In this document: piece by piece, positions 1-7,250 of the stretch
Layout of the letters: every line of letters begins with the position of its first letter
How positions within the stretch are numbered: position 1 is the stretch's first letter
NCBI GenBank assembly: GCA_021802085.1
Contig: JAKAAZ010000141.1
Coordinates: 1 to 9,379, forward strand
Source of the DNA: Acidobacteriota bacterium
Lineage (GTDB): Bacteria > Acidobacteriota > Terriglobia > Terriglobales > Acidobacteriaceae
DNA: 9,379 nt
Reading direction: 5' to 3'
The notes under the pieces: generated by a model
Told to the model about the DNA's origin: nothing
Databases searched by the model: none
What the model saw: the letters and a program-made list of their open reading frames with translations, nothing else
Program-made: the position numbers and the translations under genes

Positions 1-204
1 CTGCGCGCACCTCAAAGGTGCAGGAAAATAGACCATAGACACTCCTCATTCAACCCGCATCCTGCCACTCCACGCGGCTTTCTGGATATCGCATCAACTT
101 GAACGCAATGTTATCCACGGATCAGGGATCAAACATCGCTTCTTGCACCACAAGGCTATGCTGGAAAGAGTGGAATCAAAACACTGTTAGAGGAGATGGA
201 CGTT

Positions 205-582
205 ATGGCAAAATTTACGCTGGTTACCGCGCTGGTACTCATCGTTTTAGGAGTGGCGGTATTTATCGCGACGGGCAGCCACGCACCCACCGCACTGATC
301 CCGGCATACTTCGGAGTTCTTCTCGGCGTTTTCGGCGTCCTGGCGAATACGGACAACAGCAAGCGCCGCATGCTCTTCATGCACATCGCAGTCACCGTTG
401 GTCTCATCGGGGTCATCTTCCCCGGCTGGCGAGCTGCGTCGGCTTTCCTCGCCTCCACCCGCGGAACCGTCATGGTGCGTCCCCTGGCGGTGAAAGAAGA
501 ATTCGCAATGGCGATCATCTGCCTGATCTTCGTGCTGATGTGCGTTCGCTCCTTCATCTTGGCGCGCCGGGCGCGAACGTAA
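205..582 (+). CDS. Small four-helix integral membrane protein, function unknown
   Basis: Encodes 125 aa, nearly all hydrophobic. Four membrane segments can be read: about residues 3-22, 29-48 (TALIPAYFGVLLGVFGVLA), 57-77 and 100-119, with basic residues in the 50s (NSKRR) and at the C-terminus (ARRART). I chose the ATG at 205 over the in-frame ATG at 196 because AGGAG at 191-195 sits 9 nt before 205 but directly abuts 196; the longer form would be 128 aa. The TAA at 580-582 is followed after 11 nt by the ABC exporter gene, whose ribosome binding site starts on the last base of this stop, so the two are probably co-transcribed and translationally linked. I recognise only a general resemblance to small conserved membrane proteins of unknown function. 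A role with the exporter is an inference from position. That it is a real gene is supported by its ribosome binding site, hydrophobic pattern and tight spacing. Confidence 0.78.
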   Translation: MAKFTLVTALVLIVLGVAVFIATGSHAPTALIPAYFGVLLGVFGVLANTDNSKRRMLFMHIAVTVGLIGVIFPGWRAASAFLASTRGTVMVRPLAVKEEFAMAIICLIFVLMCVRSFILARRART

Positions 583-593
583 AGGAAGGATTT

Positions 594-2543
594 ATGGCGA
601 TTCGACCAGCATGGGTAGCGGGGGGAACACACAGCGGACGAAAGTCCGAGTCTGCCGGGGGCCGTGTGTCGGCGGACAAACCACAGAGCAAGAAGAAGCC
701 TGAGCTACGAAAGGTTTTGCCGGAAATCTGGGCCCTGGTGCGTCCGCGCCGCTGGATTCTTTCGCTCGGCCTGCTGTTGATGATCTTCAATCGTGTCTCC
801 GGCCTGGTGCTGCCCTATTCCAGCCGATACCTGATTGATGGGGTCATGCACCAGCATCGCATCGGCCTGCTGCCATGGATCGTGGGCGCTGTCCTCGTCG
901 CCACCAGCATTCAGGGTGTCACCTCGTATGCCCTGACGCAGTTGCTCTCGAAAGCCGCACAACGATTGATCGCGGAACTCCGCGTGAAAGTGCAGCAGCA
1001 CGTGGGCCGACTGCCAGTCGCCTTCTACGATGCCAACCGTTCCGGCACCCTGGTCTCGCGCATCATGAGCGATGTCGAGGGCGTTCGCAATCTTATCGGC
1101 ACCGGGCTGGTCGATTTTCTGGGCGGCCTGCTCACCGCTGTCATCGCCTTCGTCGTCCTGATGCGCATCAGCCCGGTCATGACGCTGCTTGCCTTTGCCG
1201 TGGTCGTCGCATTCACGATCGTCCTTCAGTTTGCCTTCAAAACCATTCGCCCCATCTTCCGCGAACGGGCGCGCATCAATGCCGACGTGACCGGTCGCCT
1301 GACCGAATCGCTCGGCGGCGTACGCGTCGTCAAGGGCTATCACGCGGAGGAACGGGAAGCCGGAGTGTTTGCGGGCGGCGTGCAACGGCTGCTGGAAAAT
1401 GTCATCCGCACTCTGACCGCGCAGTCCGTCATGAGTCTGGCCTCCACCGTTCTGTTGGGCCTGGTCGGCGCACTGGTCATGTACTTTGGCGCCCACATGG
1501 TGGTCGCTGGAAAAATGACCACAGGCGACTATGTGGAGTACATTCTTTTTCTCGCCTATCTCATCGCTCCCATCGTGCAGGTGGTAGCCATCGGCACGCA
1601 ATTGACAGAAGCCATCGCAGGCCTGGATCGCACCAGCGAAATCCTCTCCGAAGCCGATGAAGAACAGGATCCCTCGCGCACCGTGCCTCTTGGCCTCATC
1701 CGCGGTAACGTCGCTTTTCGCGATGTTGTCTTCGCCTACGAGCCGACCAAGCCAGTCCTGCACGGAGTTTCCCTCGAAGCTGCGCCCGGCACCGTCACCG
1801 CGCTCGTCGGACCTTCCGGCTCCGGCAAATCCACCATCATCAGCCTGCTCTGCGCCTTCCATAAGCCGGACTCCGGCCAGGTGCTGGTCGACGGCATCGA
1901 TCTCGCCACCGTTCGCCTGGGCGATTACCGCACCCAGCTGGGCGTGGTGTTGCAGGAGTCATTTTTGTTCGACGGCACCATCCGCGAGAACGTGCAGTTC
2001 TCTCGTCCGCTGGCCAGCGAAGCGGAAGTGTTGGAAGCCTGCAGAATTGCCCGCGTCGATGAATTCGCCGAGCGCTTTCCCGAGGACTATGACACCATCG
2101 TCGGCGAGCGCGGCGTCAAACTTTCCGGCGGCCAGCGCCAGCGCATTTCCATTGCGCGCGCGATTCTCGCCAACCCGCGCATCCTGATTCTCGACGAAGC
2201 CACATCGAGCCTCGATTCCGAAAGTGAGGCGATGATTCAGGAAGGCCTCTCTTACCTGATGCGTGGCCGCACCACCTTCGTCATCGCGCACCGGCTCTCC
2301 ACCATCCGCCGCGCCGACCAGATCCTTGTTGTCGAAGAAGGCAAAATTGTCGAGCGCGGCACGCACGAAGAACTGTACGCAGCCCACGGCCGCTATTGGG
2401 ACCTCTACACTCGCCAGCATGGATTGCAGGCGAATCTTTTCCTCGCCCCCGGCGAAGGCGATAACATTCCCGACGCCGACAATCGACGCGAAGCGAAGAA
2501 CGCCGATCTCAGCTTTTCCCAGGCGCTACGCGGCGTCCGCTGA
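594..2543 (+). CDS. ABC exporter half-transporter (fused permease and ATPase, MsbA/BmrA-like)
   Basis: Encodes 649 aa, a usual length for a type IV ABC exporter half that works as a dimer in the inner membrane, moving lipids, drugs or peptides outward at the cost of ATP. A basic, low-complexity N-terminus (about residues 1-50) precedes the six-helix permease domain (about 54-335). The ATPase domain is complete: A-loop Tyr382, Walker A GPSGSGKST 406-414 (Lys412), Q-loop Gln454, signature LSGGQ 510-514, Walker B with Asp534 and catalytic Glu535, D-loop SSLD 538-541, switch His566. With no second half-transporter beside it and an intact catalytic Glu, a homodimer is most likely. A polar tail of about 40 residues follows the domain. 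The ATG at 594 is preferred because AAGGA (582-586) lies 7 nt upstream; the frame is open back to position 99, but that stretch overlaps the membrane-protein gene in another frame. The substrate cannot be told from sequence. Confidence 0.95.
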   Translation: MAIRPAWVAGGTHSGRKSESAGGRVSADKPQSKKKPELRKVLPEIWALVRPRRWILSLGLLLMIFNRVSGLVLPYSSRYLIDGVMHQHRIGLLPWIVGAVLVATSIQGVTSYALTQLLSKAAQRLIAELRVKVQQHVGRLPVAFYDANRSGTLVSRIMSDVEGVRNLIGTGLVDFLGGLLTAVIAFVVLMRISPVMTLLAFAVVVAFTIVLQFAFKTIRPIFRERARINADVTGRLTESLGGVRVVKGYHAEEREAGVFAGGVQRLLENVIRTLTAQSVMSLASTVLLGLVGALVMYFGAHMVVAGKMTTGDYVEYILFLAYLIAPIVQVVAIGTQLTEAIAGLDRTSEILSEADEEQDPSRTVPLGLIRGNVAFRDVVFAYEPTKPVLHGVSLEAAPGTVTALVGPSGSGKSTIISLLCAFHKPDSGQVLVDGIDLATVRLGDYRTQLGVVLQESFLFDGTIRENVQFSRPLASEAEVLEACRIARVDEFAERFPEDYDTIVGERGVKLSGGQRQRISIARAILANPRILILDEATSSLDSESEAMIQEGLSYLMRGRTTFVIAHRLSTIRRADQILVVEEGKIVERGTHEELYAAHGRYWDLYTRQHGLQANLFLAPGEGDNIPDADNRREAKNADLSFSQALRGVR

Positions 2544-2544
2544 G

Positions 2545-2733
2545 CTAAAGCGAATTGACAGTAGGTGTACTTATTTGTGAAAGGGAGTCATTCTGAACGG
2601 AGCGCAGCGGAGTGAAGAATCTAGACGATATGCGCCTGGTCATTGCCGCCGTCACCCTCTGGATTCTTCGCTTCGCTCAGAATGACTCATCCCATTTCCA
2701 ACTACAGCATCTATAAAAATGCTCTATATCTCG
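2545..2733. repeat. Inverted-repeat (REPIN/MITE-like) intergenic element, copy 1
   Basis: The core consists of two facing arms, GGAGTCATTCTGA at 2584-2596 against TCAGAATGACTC at 2677-2688, and GAAGAATC at 2614-2621 against GATTCTTC at 2662-2669, around a loop of about 40 bp. Weaker inverted similarity continues outward on both sides: AAAGCGAATTGACAGTA near 2547 against the reverse of 2697-2733, so the full element may be about 190 bp. The reverse complement of 2602-2688 matches 9262-9348 at 86 of 87 bases. It fills the gap between the ends of the ABC gene and the peptidase gene, and a transcript could fold into a hairpin that acts as a bidirectional terminator (inference). No transposase is present. 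Open frames through it yield the peptide LRFAQND, an artefact of the repeat. Confidence 0.85.
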
Positions 2734-4862
2734 ATCTTTTCCACGCCCAACTGCCACAGCAGGAATGCATAGTCGAACGCGATTTCCTTCAGATAGTCAT
2801 AGCGACCCGACGCGCCGCCGTGACCGGCCTGCATGTTCGTATGCAGCAACAGCAGATTGTTATCGGTCTTCAGGCTGCGCAATTTCGCCACATACTTCGC
2901 CGGCTCCCAATACATTACCTGGCTGTCGTGCAGCGACGTCTTCACCAGCATCGCCGGATATTCCTTGGCCACAACATTGTCATACGGCGAATACGCGAGC
3001 ATGTATCGGAACGCCGCCTCTTCGTTGGGATTCCCCCACTCCTCATATTCGGCGACCGTTAACGGCAAGGAGGCATCCAGCATGGTATTCATCACATCGA
3101 CAAATGGAACGTGCGACAGCACTACCCGAAAAAGATCGGGCCGCATGTTCGCTACTGCGCCCATCAGCAGGCCGCCCGCGCTGCCGCCTTCAATCCCCAC
3201 GCGGTCCTTCGCGCCATATCCAGCCGCAACCAGGTGCTCCGTCGCCGAGATAAAGTCGGTGAACGTATTCAGCTTTTCCATCATGCGTCCAGCATCGTGC
3301 CAGGGCTTGCCCATCTCGCCGCCGCCGCGAATATGCGCATACGCCAGTACCACTCCGCGGTCCAGCAAGCTCAGCCGGTTCGAGTTGAATCTAATGGGCA
3401 GGGAATATCCATAGGAACCATAGGCGTACACATACACAGGATTCCTGCCGCGCTCGAAGCTATCGCGCCGATACACCAGGGAGATCGGCACTCGCACTCC
3501 ATCGGACGCCGTCGCAACAATGCGTTCCGATGCATACAGGCTCCGGTCGAAGCCGCCAGGAACTTCCAACTGCTTCAGCAGCGTGCTCTCGCTCGTCGCC
3601 AGTTCATACTGAAACACAGAGCCCGGCGTGACCAGCGACGTGTATCCATACCGGTAACTCTTCACGTCGAATTCGCGATTGGTTCCGGGAGTCGTCGTGT
3701 ATGTCGGCTCAGGAAACGAGATTTCGCGCGGAGTTTGTCCGGCTTGCTCCGCCAAACTTCCCTGCCCCGTCAAGTCATGAATCCGCAGACGCGGCAGTCC
3801 CTGAAACCGTTCGCACGCCACAAAGAAATCCCGGAACAGGTCTACATCTTCCAGCATCGCGTCGTCGCGATGCGGCAAAACTTCTTGCCAGTGTTCACGC
3901 CCGCATTGTTCGACCTTCGCTGCGACCAGACGAAAATTGCGTCCAGTATCGTTCACGCGGATAAAAAACTCTCCATCGCGATGGTCCGCCGAATATTCAA
4001 TATTGTCGCGTCGCGGCTCTATGCAGCGCAGCTTCCCCGTCGGATCGGTCGCAGCTAAAAACCATTGCTCGCTCGTCGTGTGGCTCGCCGCTTCCACAAT
4101 CAGGAATTGCCCGTCGCGCGTGCGCCCCACCCCAACATTGAACCGTTCATCCGCATCCTCCCACACCGCGTCGCCCGCCGAAAAACTGCGCCCGTCTTCG
4201 TCCAGCACCCGCCGAACAATCTCATAGGGGCGCTTGGTCTCCTCATCCTCCACGCTGTAGAACAGCGTGCGATCATCCGCCGCCCACGTGACAGACCCTA
4301 CGCGTTCCGCCAGTGATCCCAGCGTTTCTCCCGTTACAAGATTCTTCACGTGCAACGTGTACTGGCGAAAGCCCGTGTTGTCGGTTGTGTACGCCAGCCA
4401 GTTTCCATCGTCGCTGACCACCGACGCGCCAATGGACATGAACGCCTGCCCCTCCGCCAGCCGATTCACATTCAGCAGCACTTCTTCGTCCGTAAATCCC
4501 TCTGCGGGAGGAAGCGAGCGCGAGGCCGAACCCGCCTCCGCCGGAACGCGGCAGTAGATGGGGTACTGTTCCCCCTCCACGGTACGCGCATAGTAATCGA
4601 ATCGCCCCTCGCGATACGGCACCGAAACATCCGTCTGCTGGATATGACTCAGCATCTCCGCATACAGCGTGTCGATCGGCGGCTGCAGCGGCTCCATCAC
4701 CGCTGCGGTGTAGGCATTCTCCGCTGCCAGATATTCGAGCGTCTCAGGGCTTTCTTTTTCCCGCAGCCATCCGTAATCGTCCTGCAAAACATGGCCGTGG
4801 AGGGAAAGCGTGTGTGGGTCCTTGCGGGCAACGGGCGGGGTCAGTTTCGTCATCAGTCGCAT
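2724..4862 (-). CDS. ptrB: Oligopeptidase B (peptidase family S9A)
   Basis: Encodes 712 aa, close to the roughly 690-720 aa of the family. Oligopeptidase B is a cytoplasmic serine peptidase that cuts short peptides after Arg or Lys; the absence of a signal peptide agrees. The N-terminal family block with DDYGWLRE (about 28-35) is followed by the beta-propeller (about 80-430) that limits substrate size, then the alpha/beta-hydrolase domain. The catalytic Ser561 lies in GGSAGG (559-564), Asp646 in LHDSQV and His681 in AGHGG. The spacings of 85 and 35 residues are those of the E. coli enzyme (Ser532, Asp617, His652, from memory). Glu605 and Glu607 in EYEEWGNP match the acidic pair tied to basic-P1 preference. 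The ATG at 4862 has a weak GGA 5 nt upstream; an in-frame ATG at 4853 is the alternative. It is divergent from the first vWA paralogue and convergent with the ABC gene. Its stop codon lies at the edge of the intergenic repeat. Confidence 0.96.
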   Translation of the reverse strand: MRLMTKLTPPVARKDPHTLSLHGHVLQDDYGWLREKESPETLEYLAAENAYTAAVMEPLQPPIDTLYAEMLSHIQQTDVSVPYREGRFDYYARTVEGEQYPIYCRVPAEAGSASRSLPPAEGFTDEEVLLNVNRLAEGQAFMSIGASVVSDDGNWLAYTTDNTGFRQYTLHVKNLVTGETLGSLAERVGSVTWAADDRTLFYSVEDEETKRPYEIVRRVLDEDGRSFSAGDAVWEDADERFNVGVGRTRDGQFLIVEAASHTTSEQWFLAATDPTGKLRCIEPRRDNIEYSADHRDGEFFIRVNDTGRNFRLVAAKVEQCGREHWQEVLPHRDDAMLEDVDLFRDFFVACERFQGLPRLRIHDLTGQGSLAEQAGQTPREISFPEPTYTTTPGTNREFDVKSYRYGYTSLVTPGSVFQYELATSESTLLKQLEVPGGFDRSLYASERIVATASDGVRVPISLVYRRDSFERGRNPVYVYAYGSYGYSLPIRFNSNRLSLLDRGVVLAYAHIRGGGEMGKPWHDAGRMMEKLNTFTDFISATEHLVAAGYGAKDRVGIEGGSAGGLLMGAVANMRPDLFRVVLSHVPFVDVMNTMLDASLPLTVAEYEEWGNPNEEAAFRYMLAYSPYDNVVAKEYPAMLVKTSLHDSQVMYWEPAKYVAKLRSLKTDNNLLLLHTNMQAGHGGASGRYDYLKEIAFDYAFLLWQLGVEKIEI

Positions 4863-4871
4863 TCACATCCA

Positions 4872-4877
4872 ACTATA
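4872..4877 (-). promoter_or_regulatory. Possible -10 element of the oligopeptidase B gene
   Basis: On the minus strand TATAGT lies 9 nt before the ATG at 4862 and matches the -10 consensus at 5 of 6 positions. Transcription from it would begin about 3 nt before the start codon, giving a nearly leaderless mRNA, consistent with the weak ribosome binding site. No clear -35 is visible at 17 bp. Confidence 0.25.
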
Positions 4878-4909
4878 GAGGAATCGGCGGCCTACACTGG
4901 AAGGTTGGC
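4875..4909 (+). promoter_or_regulatory. Conserved upstream box of the first vWA paralogue
   Basis: These 35 bp match 7119-7153 at 29 positions; the inner 22 bp (4888-4909, centred on CCTACACTGGAAGG) differ at one. The box ends 93 bp before the GTG start, while the sister box ends 94 bp before its TTG start. TACACT at 4893-4898 could be a -10 element giving a leader of about 100 nt, but no good -35 is visible, so an operator or activator site is equally possible. The box also overlaps the upstream region of the divergent peptidase gene. Confidence 0.5.
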
Positions 4910-4990
4910 TTTTGCGGCCCGTAAGTCCGGCGCTGCTGCCCAGAATCCGTCGGCCAGAGATTCTCACAAGCCGACAGCGTACAATTCTTC

Positions 4991-5005
4991 GGGGAGTATT
5001 GAGTG
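4991..5005 (+). promoter_or_regulatory. Ribosome binding site and GTG start of the first vWA paralogue
   Basis: GGGGAG at 4991-4996 with a 6-nt spacer fixes the GTG at 5003. The same GGGGAG with a 7-nt spacer precedes the TTG of the sister gene at 7248, so the two starts support each other. Confidence 0.7.
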
Positions 5006-6967
5006 ACTGGGAAGATTCGGCAGAAATGGGCAGCGTATTCGATCGCCGCCAGCGGAATCATCGTTGCAGGGTCGGTCCACATGCAAGTGGCGGCCCAGAC
5101 CGCTCCGCCTATAGAAGCAGCTCCGCAGTTGGTTCAGCAGGCGCAGACGCTGCACCTGCCCATCCAGGTTTTCAGCCAGATCGATACTTCGCCCATCGCG
5201 GATCTGCAGCCATCCGACCTCACCCTGGCTGTGGATAAGAAACCGCGCGACTTCCAGCTTTCCCGCCCATGGAGCCGCCCCGTCAACCCCGGGGCAACTC
5301 AAGCGACCGGCCTATCCGCAGGCACATCTGCCGGTCAGCTTACGAAGGAATCTCCAGCTCCAACCGGGGACCGGCCAAACCTGCTGATCATCGTCCCTCT
5401 GGCTTCGCCGCTGAATCGGAACTATGCCATCGACGAGGCGGTCGCAGCTCTGAAGACAGCACCCCCGTCCGGCTGGAACATTTCCATCCTCGATGACAGC
5501 GGCAATCAGACCGCATATACCCGCCAACTGCCACGGGTCATCGCCGAACTGGAAAAGATCGGCGCGGAAAGGCCCATCCCCACCGATCTCAAAACCTGGC
5601 GCAGCACCGCTATCCTGGCCATTGCCAGCATGCGCGATCTGCCCGGACGCCGTGTCGTCCTGTCGCTCGGGGATATCTTCCATGAAGTGATATATCAAGG
5701 CGGGAACCCCGTCTATGACGATTTTGACGCGACCGATGTGTCCACGGCGGCCCGCAATGTTGGCGCCGTGATCTATGCCGCCGAAAGCGCCCACGAAATC
5801 GACATCGTTCGGCTGGTGTATCCGCATTACTCCACCGTCGGCTCTGGCCCCTGGATGCTGCTGTCCCAGAATGGCCAGCTGGCAGGCTGGCTTACCAGTT
5901 CTGCCTCCGACACCCTGCGGCAGATCCACCTTGACGGCATGGCTGCGTACGATTTGGATCTGACTCTGGAGCCGAAGCAGATGGATGGATTGCCGCATCT
6001 TCTGTCTATCACAACGCGGCGGCAAAATTCTATTGTGGATGCCCCAGCCTATTACATCGCGCCCAGCCTCGCCCAACTGCAGGATCTCTCCAGAGTTTCG
6101 GAGTCCGTGCGGCAGGCTCTGCAACATCCGCCATCCGATGCTTCCGCGCCGCTCCAACTCGCCACGCAGATGGAATACTTCCCCCATCCCGATGGCAAGA
6201 CGGGCACGCAACTCATCAGCACCGGGCTGTTTTGGACCAAAGACACTCCGCCCCCTCCTCAGTTGGAGATGGCCCAGCAATTGGAGCAGATCGACACCGG
6301 GTTCATGATCGGTACCCTCGTCGGCCGAATGGAGTGGTCGTTCGCCGGACCGGTGTGGAATACGGCCATGGACGTGTTCCCAGGGACATACAAACTGCGG
6401 GTGGCCGCAGCCGCCGTAACCGGAAAAATCACGGCTGGACTAGCCACGAACTTCACCGTTGCTTCTGCCGGCCCCGATGAAAGTGTCCGGATCAGCTCAC
6501 TGGTCATCGGCAAAGCGTGTGCATTCTCGCCCCCGGCTGAAACCGAAGCACAACCCCACGCCATCGATTACCTTCGCGCAGGCAACTGCACGGTGCAGCT
6601 CGATCCCAGCCATTTCTTTTCTCCACAAGACATCGTCTGGACGCTGGTCCGCATCACCCCGGTCGGCAAGCTGGCCGGCCATCCTTCCAAGGAATGGAAA
6701 GGCAGCTTCCTCATGGTCAACATCCAAGGTGCCAAGCTGGCGGAAGTACCCATCCGCTGGCTGGCCGCAAGCGATGGCAGCCTGGTAGGCACCACGGCGT
6801 TCCCACTGGACAATCCCAAGTTGAAATTGGTGGATGGAGCCTATGCCGTTCTGCTGAAACTGAAAGGCCCCGGCATTGAACCCGACTACGAGGAAGATGC
6901 GCCTTTCCTTCTTTACGGCGCAGGCGGAAGCGCGGAAGGTTCGCCTTCTCAGCACGGGCACCGTTAA
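5003..6967 (+). CDS. Secreted VWFA-related Acidobacterial-domain protein, upstream paralogue
   Basis: Encodes 654 aa from a GTG start, supported by GGGGAG (4991-4996) 6 nt upstream. Residues 1 to about 31 form a signal peptide (basic Lys4/Arg6, hydrophobic core, cleavage near VAAQ-TAPP), so the product is exported. Residues about 45-100 match the leading part of the acidobacterial vWA family (LPIQVF ... DLQPSDLTLAVDKKP). The vWA-like fold follows at about 125-345: first strand NLLIIVP at 126-132, GRRVVLSLGD at 215-224, then GAVIYAAES. The metal-site DxSxS motif is missing; Pro132 stands where its Asp should be. The C-terminal half (about 380-645) is unrecognised, with a segment recalling a beta-sandwich (PGTYKLRVAAA) and only two Cys, 506 and 529. 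The downstream neighbour is a paralogue, roughly two-thirds identical by eye. Unlike it, this copy has a longer Ser/Thr/Gly-rich linker before the vWA part (about 94-122). A binding or scaffold role is a guess. Confidence 0.9.
   Translation: MTGKIRQKWAAYSIAASGIIVAGSVHMQVAAQTAPPIEAAPQLVQQAQTLHLPIQVFSQIDTSPIADLQPSDLTLAVDKKPRDFQLSRPWSRPVNPGATQATGLSAGTSAGQLTKESPAPTGDRPNLLIIVPLASPLNRNYAIDEAVAALKTAPPSGWNISILDDSGNQTAYTRQLPRVIAELEKIGAERPIPTDLKTWRSTAILAIASMRDLPGRRVVLSLGDIFHEVIYQGGNPVYDDFDATDVSTAARNVGAVIYAAESAHEIDIVRLVYPHYSTVGSGPWMLLSQNGQLAGWLTSSASDTLRQIHLDGMAAYDLDLTLEPKQMDGLPHLLSITTRRQNSIVDAPAYYIAPSLAQLQDLSRVSESVRQALQHPPSDASAPLQLATQMEYFPHPDGKTGTQLISTGLFWTKDTPPPPQLEMAQQLEQIDTGFMIGTLVGRMEWSFAGPVWNTAMDVFPGTYKLRVAAAAVTGKITAGLATNFTVASAGPDESVRISSLVIGKACAFSPPAETEAQPHAIDYLRAGNCTVQLDPSHFFSPQDIVWTLVRITPVGKLAGHPSKEWKGSFLMVNIQGAKLAEVPIRWLAASDGSLVGTTAFPLDNPKLKLVDGAYAVLLKLKGPGIEPDYEEDAPFLLYGAGGSAEGSPSQHGHR
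6206..6262 (+). repeat. 57-bp tract identical between the two vWA paralogues, copy 1
   Basis: From ACGCAACTCATCAG to CCCCCTCCTCAG every base equals 8394-8450. It covers codons 402-420 in frame. The preceding 60 bp differ at six positions, all synonymous, and differences resume directly after the tract. Confidence 0.95.
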
Positions 6968-6990
6968 GTCGAATTTTCAGAGAAAGAGAG

Positions 6991-7019
6991 TTGGCCATTC
7001 TACGGCGAACCTCTATACT
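6991..7019 (+). promoter_or_regulatory. Candidate sigma70-type promoter for the second vWA paralogue
   Basis: TTGGCC (6991-6996) and TATACT (7014-7019) are separated by exactly 17 bp and match the consensus hexamers at 4 and 5 of 6 positions. Transcription from about 7026 would leave a leader of roughly 220 nt that includes the conserved box. It would let the second paralogue be transcribed apart from the first. No equivalent is seen before the upstream paralogue. Confidence 0.35.
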
Positions 7020-7118
7020 TGCGATCTCGGCAATCCGTATGCAAAAGACTGCTCCTGGACGAGTATTCGCGACAATCCATTCAATCGTTCGATTACCTTC
7101 TGCCAAAACAGACATCTA

Positions 7119-7153
7119 ATTGAGGGGTTGACGGCCTACACTGGAAGGTCGGC
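7119..7153 (+). promoter_or_regulatory. Conserved upstream box of the second vWA paralogue
   Basis: This is the partner of the box at 4875-4909, with the inner 22 bp at 7132-7153. It sits inside the 280-bp gap between the two paralogues at the same distance from the start codon as its twin, which suggests the duplication carried its own control region. TTGACG at 7128-7133 looks like a -35 element but is only 4 bp from TACACT, too close to pair with it. Confidence 0.5.
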
Positions 7154-7234
7154 GATTGTAGAGATGTGAAACTGGGCCGCTTTTGTAGAATCGATTGTTG
7201 GGAAACACTGGGCTGGCGATAGCGGGATGCATTT

Positions 7235-7250
7235 GGGGAGTGTGTGCTTG
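7235..7250 (+). promoter_or_regulatory. Ribosome binding site and TTG start of the second vWA paralogue
   Basis: GGGGAG at 7235-7240 is followed by a 7-nt spacer and TTG. It decides against the in-frame ATG at 7227, which has no spaced ribosome binding site, and against the GTG at 7242, which lies only 1 nt from the GGGGAG. Confidence 0.65.

Noticed and set aside
7..21. Hairpin GCACCT-CAA-AGGTGC as terminator of an upstream gene
   Set aside because: Only a 6-bp stem with a 3-nt loop and no T-run after it; nothing upstream is visible to support it.
99..593. In-frame upstream extension of the ABC exporter (would give 814 aa)
   Set aside because: The extra 165 residues are Arg/His-rich without domain character, overlap the membrane-protein gene in another frame, and the ATG at 594 has a proper ribosome binding site.
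705..1862. Long minus-strand open frame (385 aa) opposite the ABC gene
   Set aside because: Asp/Gly/Gln/His-rich composition typical of the antisense of a GC-rich gene; the plus strand holds a complete, motif-bearing protein.
2643..3062. Open frame running out of the repeat into the reverse of the peptidase gene
   Set aside because: Its N-terminus is translated repeat sequence (FASLRMT type) and the rest is antisense to oligopeptidase B.
5312..6280. Minus-strand open frame opposite the first vWA paralogue (322 aa)
   Set aside because: A similar antisense frame exists opposite the second paralogue, as expected for mirrored codon structure. No ribosome binding site or domain was seen.
7128..7162. 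TTGACG (7128) paired with TGTAGA (7157) as a promoter
   Set aside because: The spacer of 23 bp is too long for a sigma70 promoter, and TACACT at 7138 is too near to pair with the same -35.
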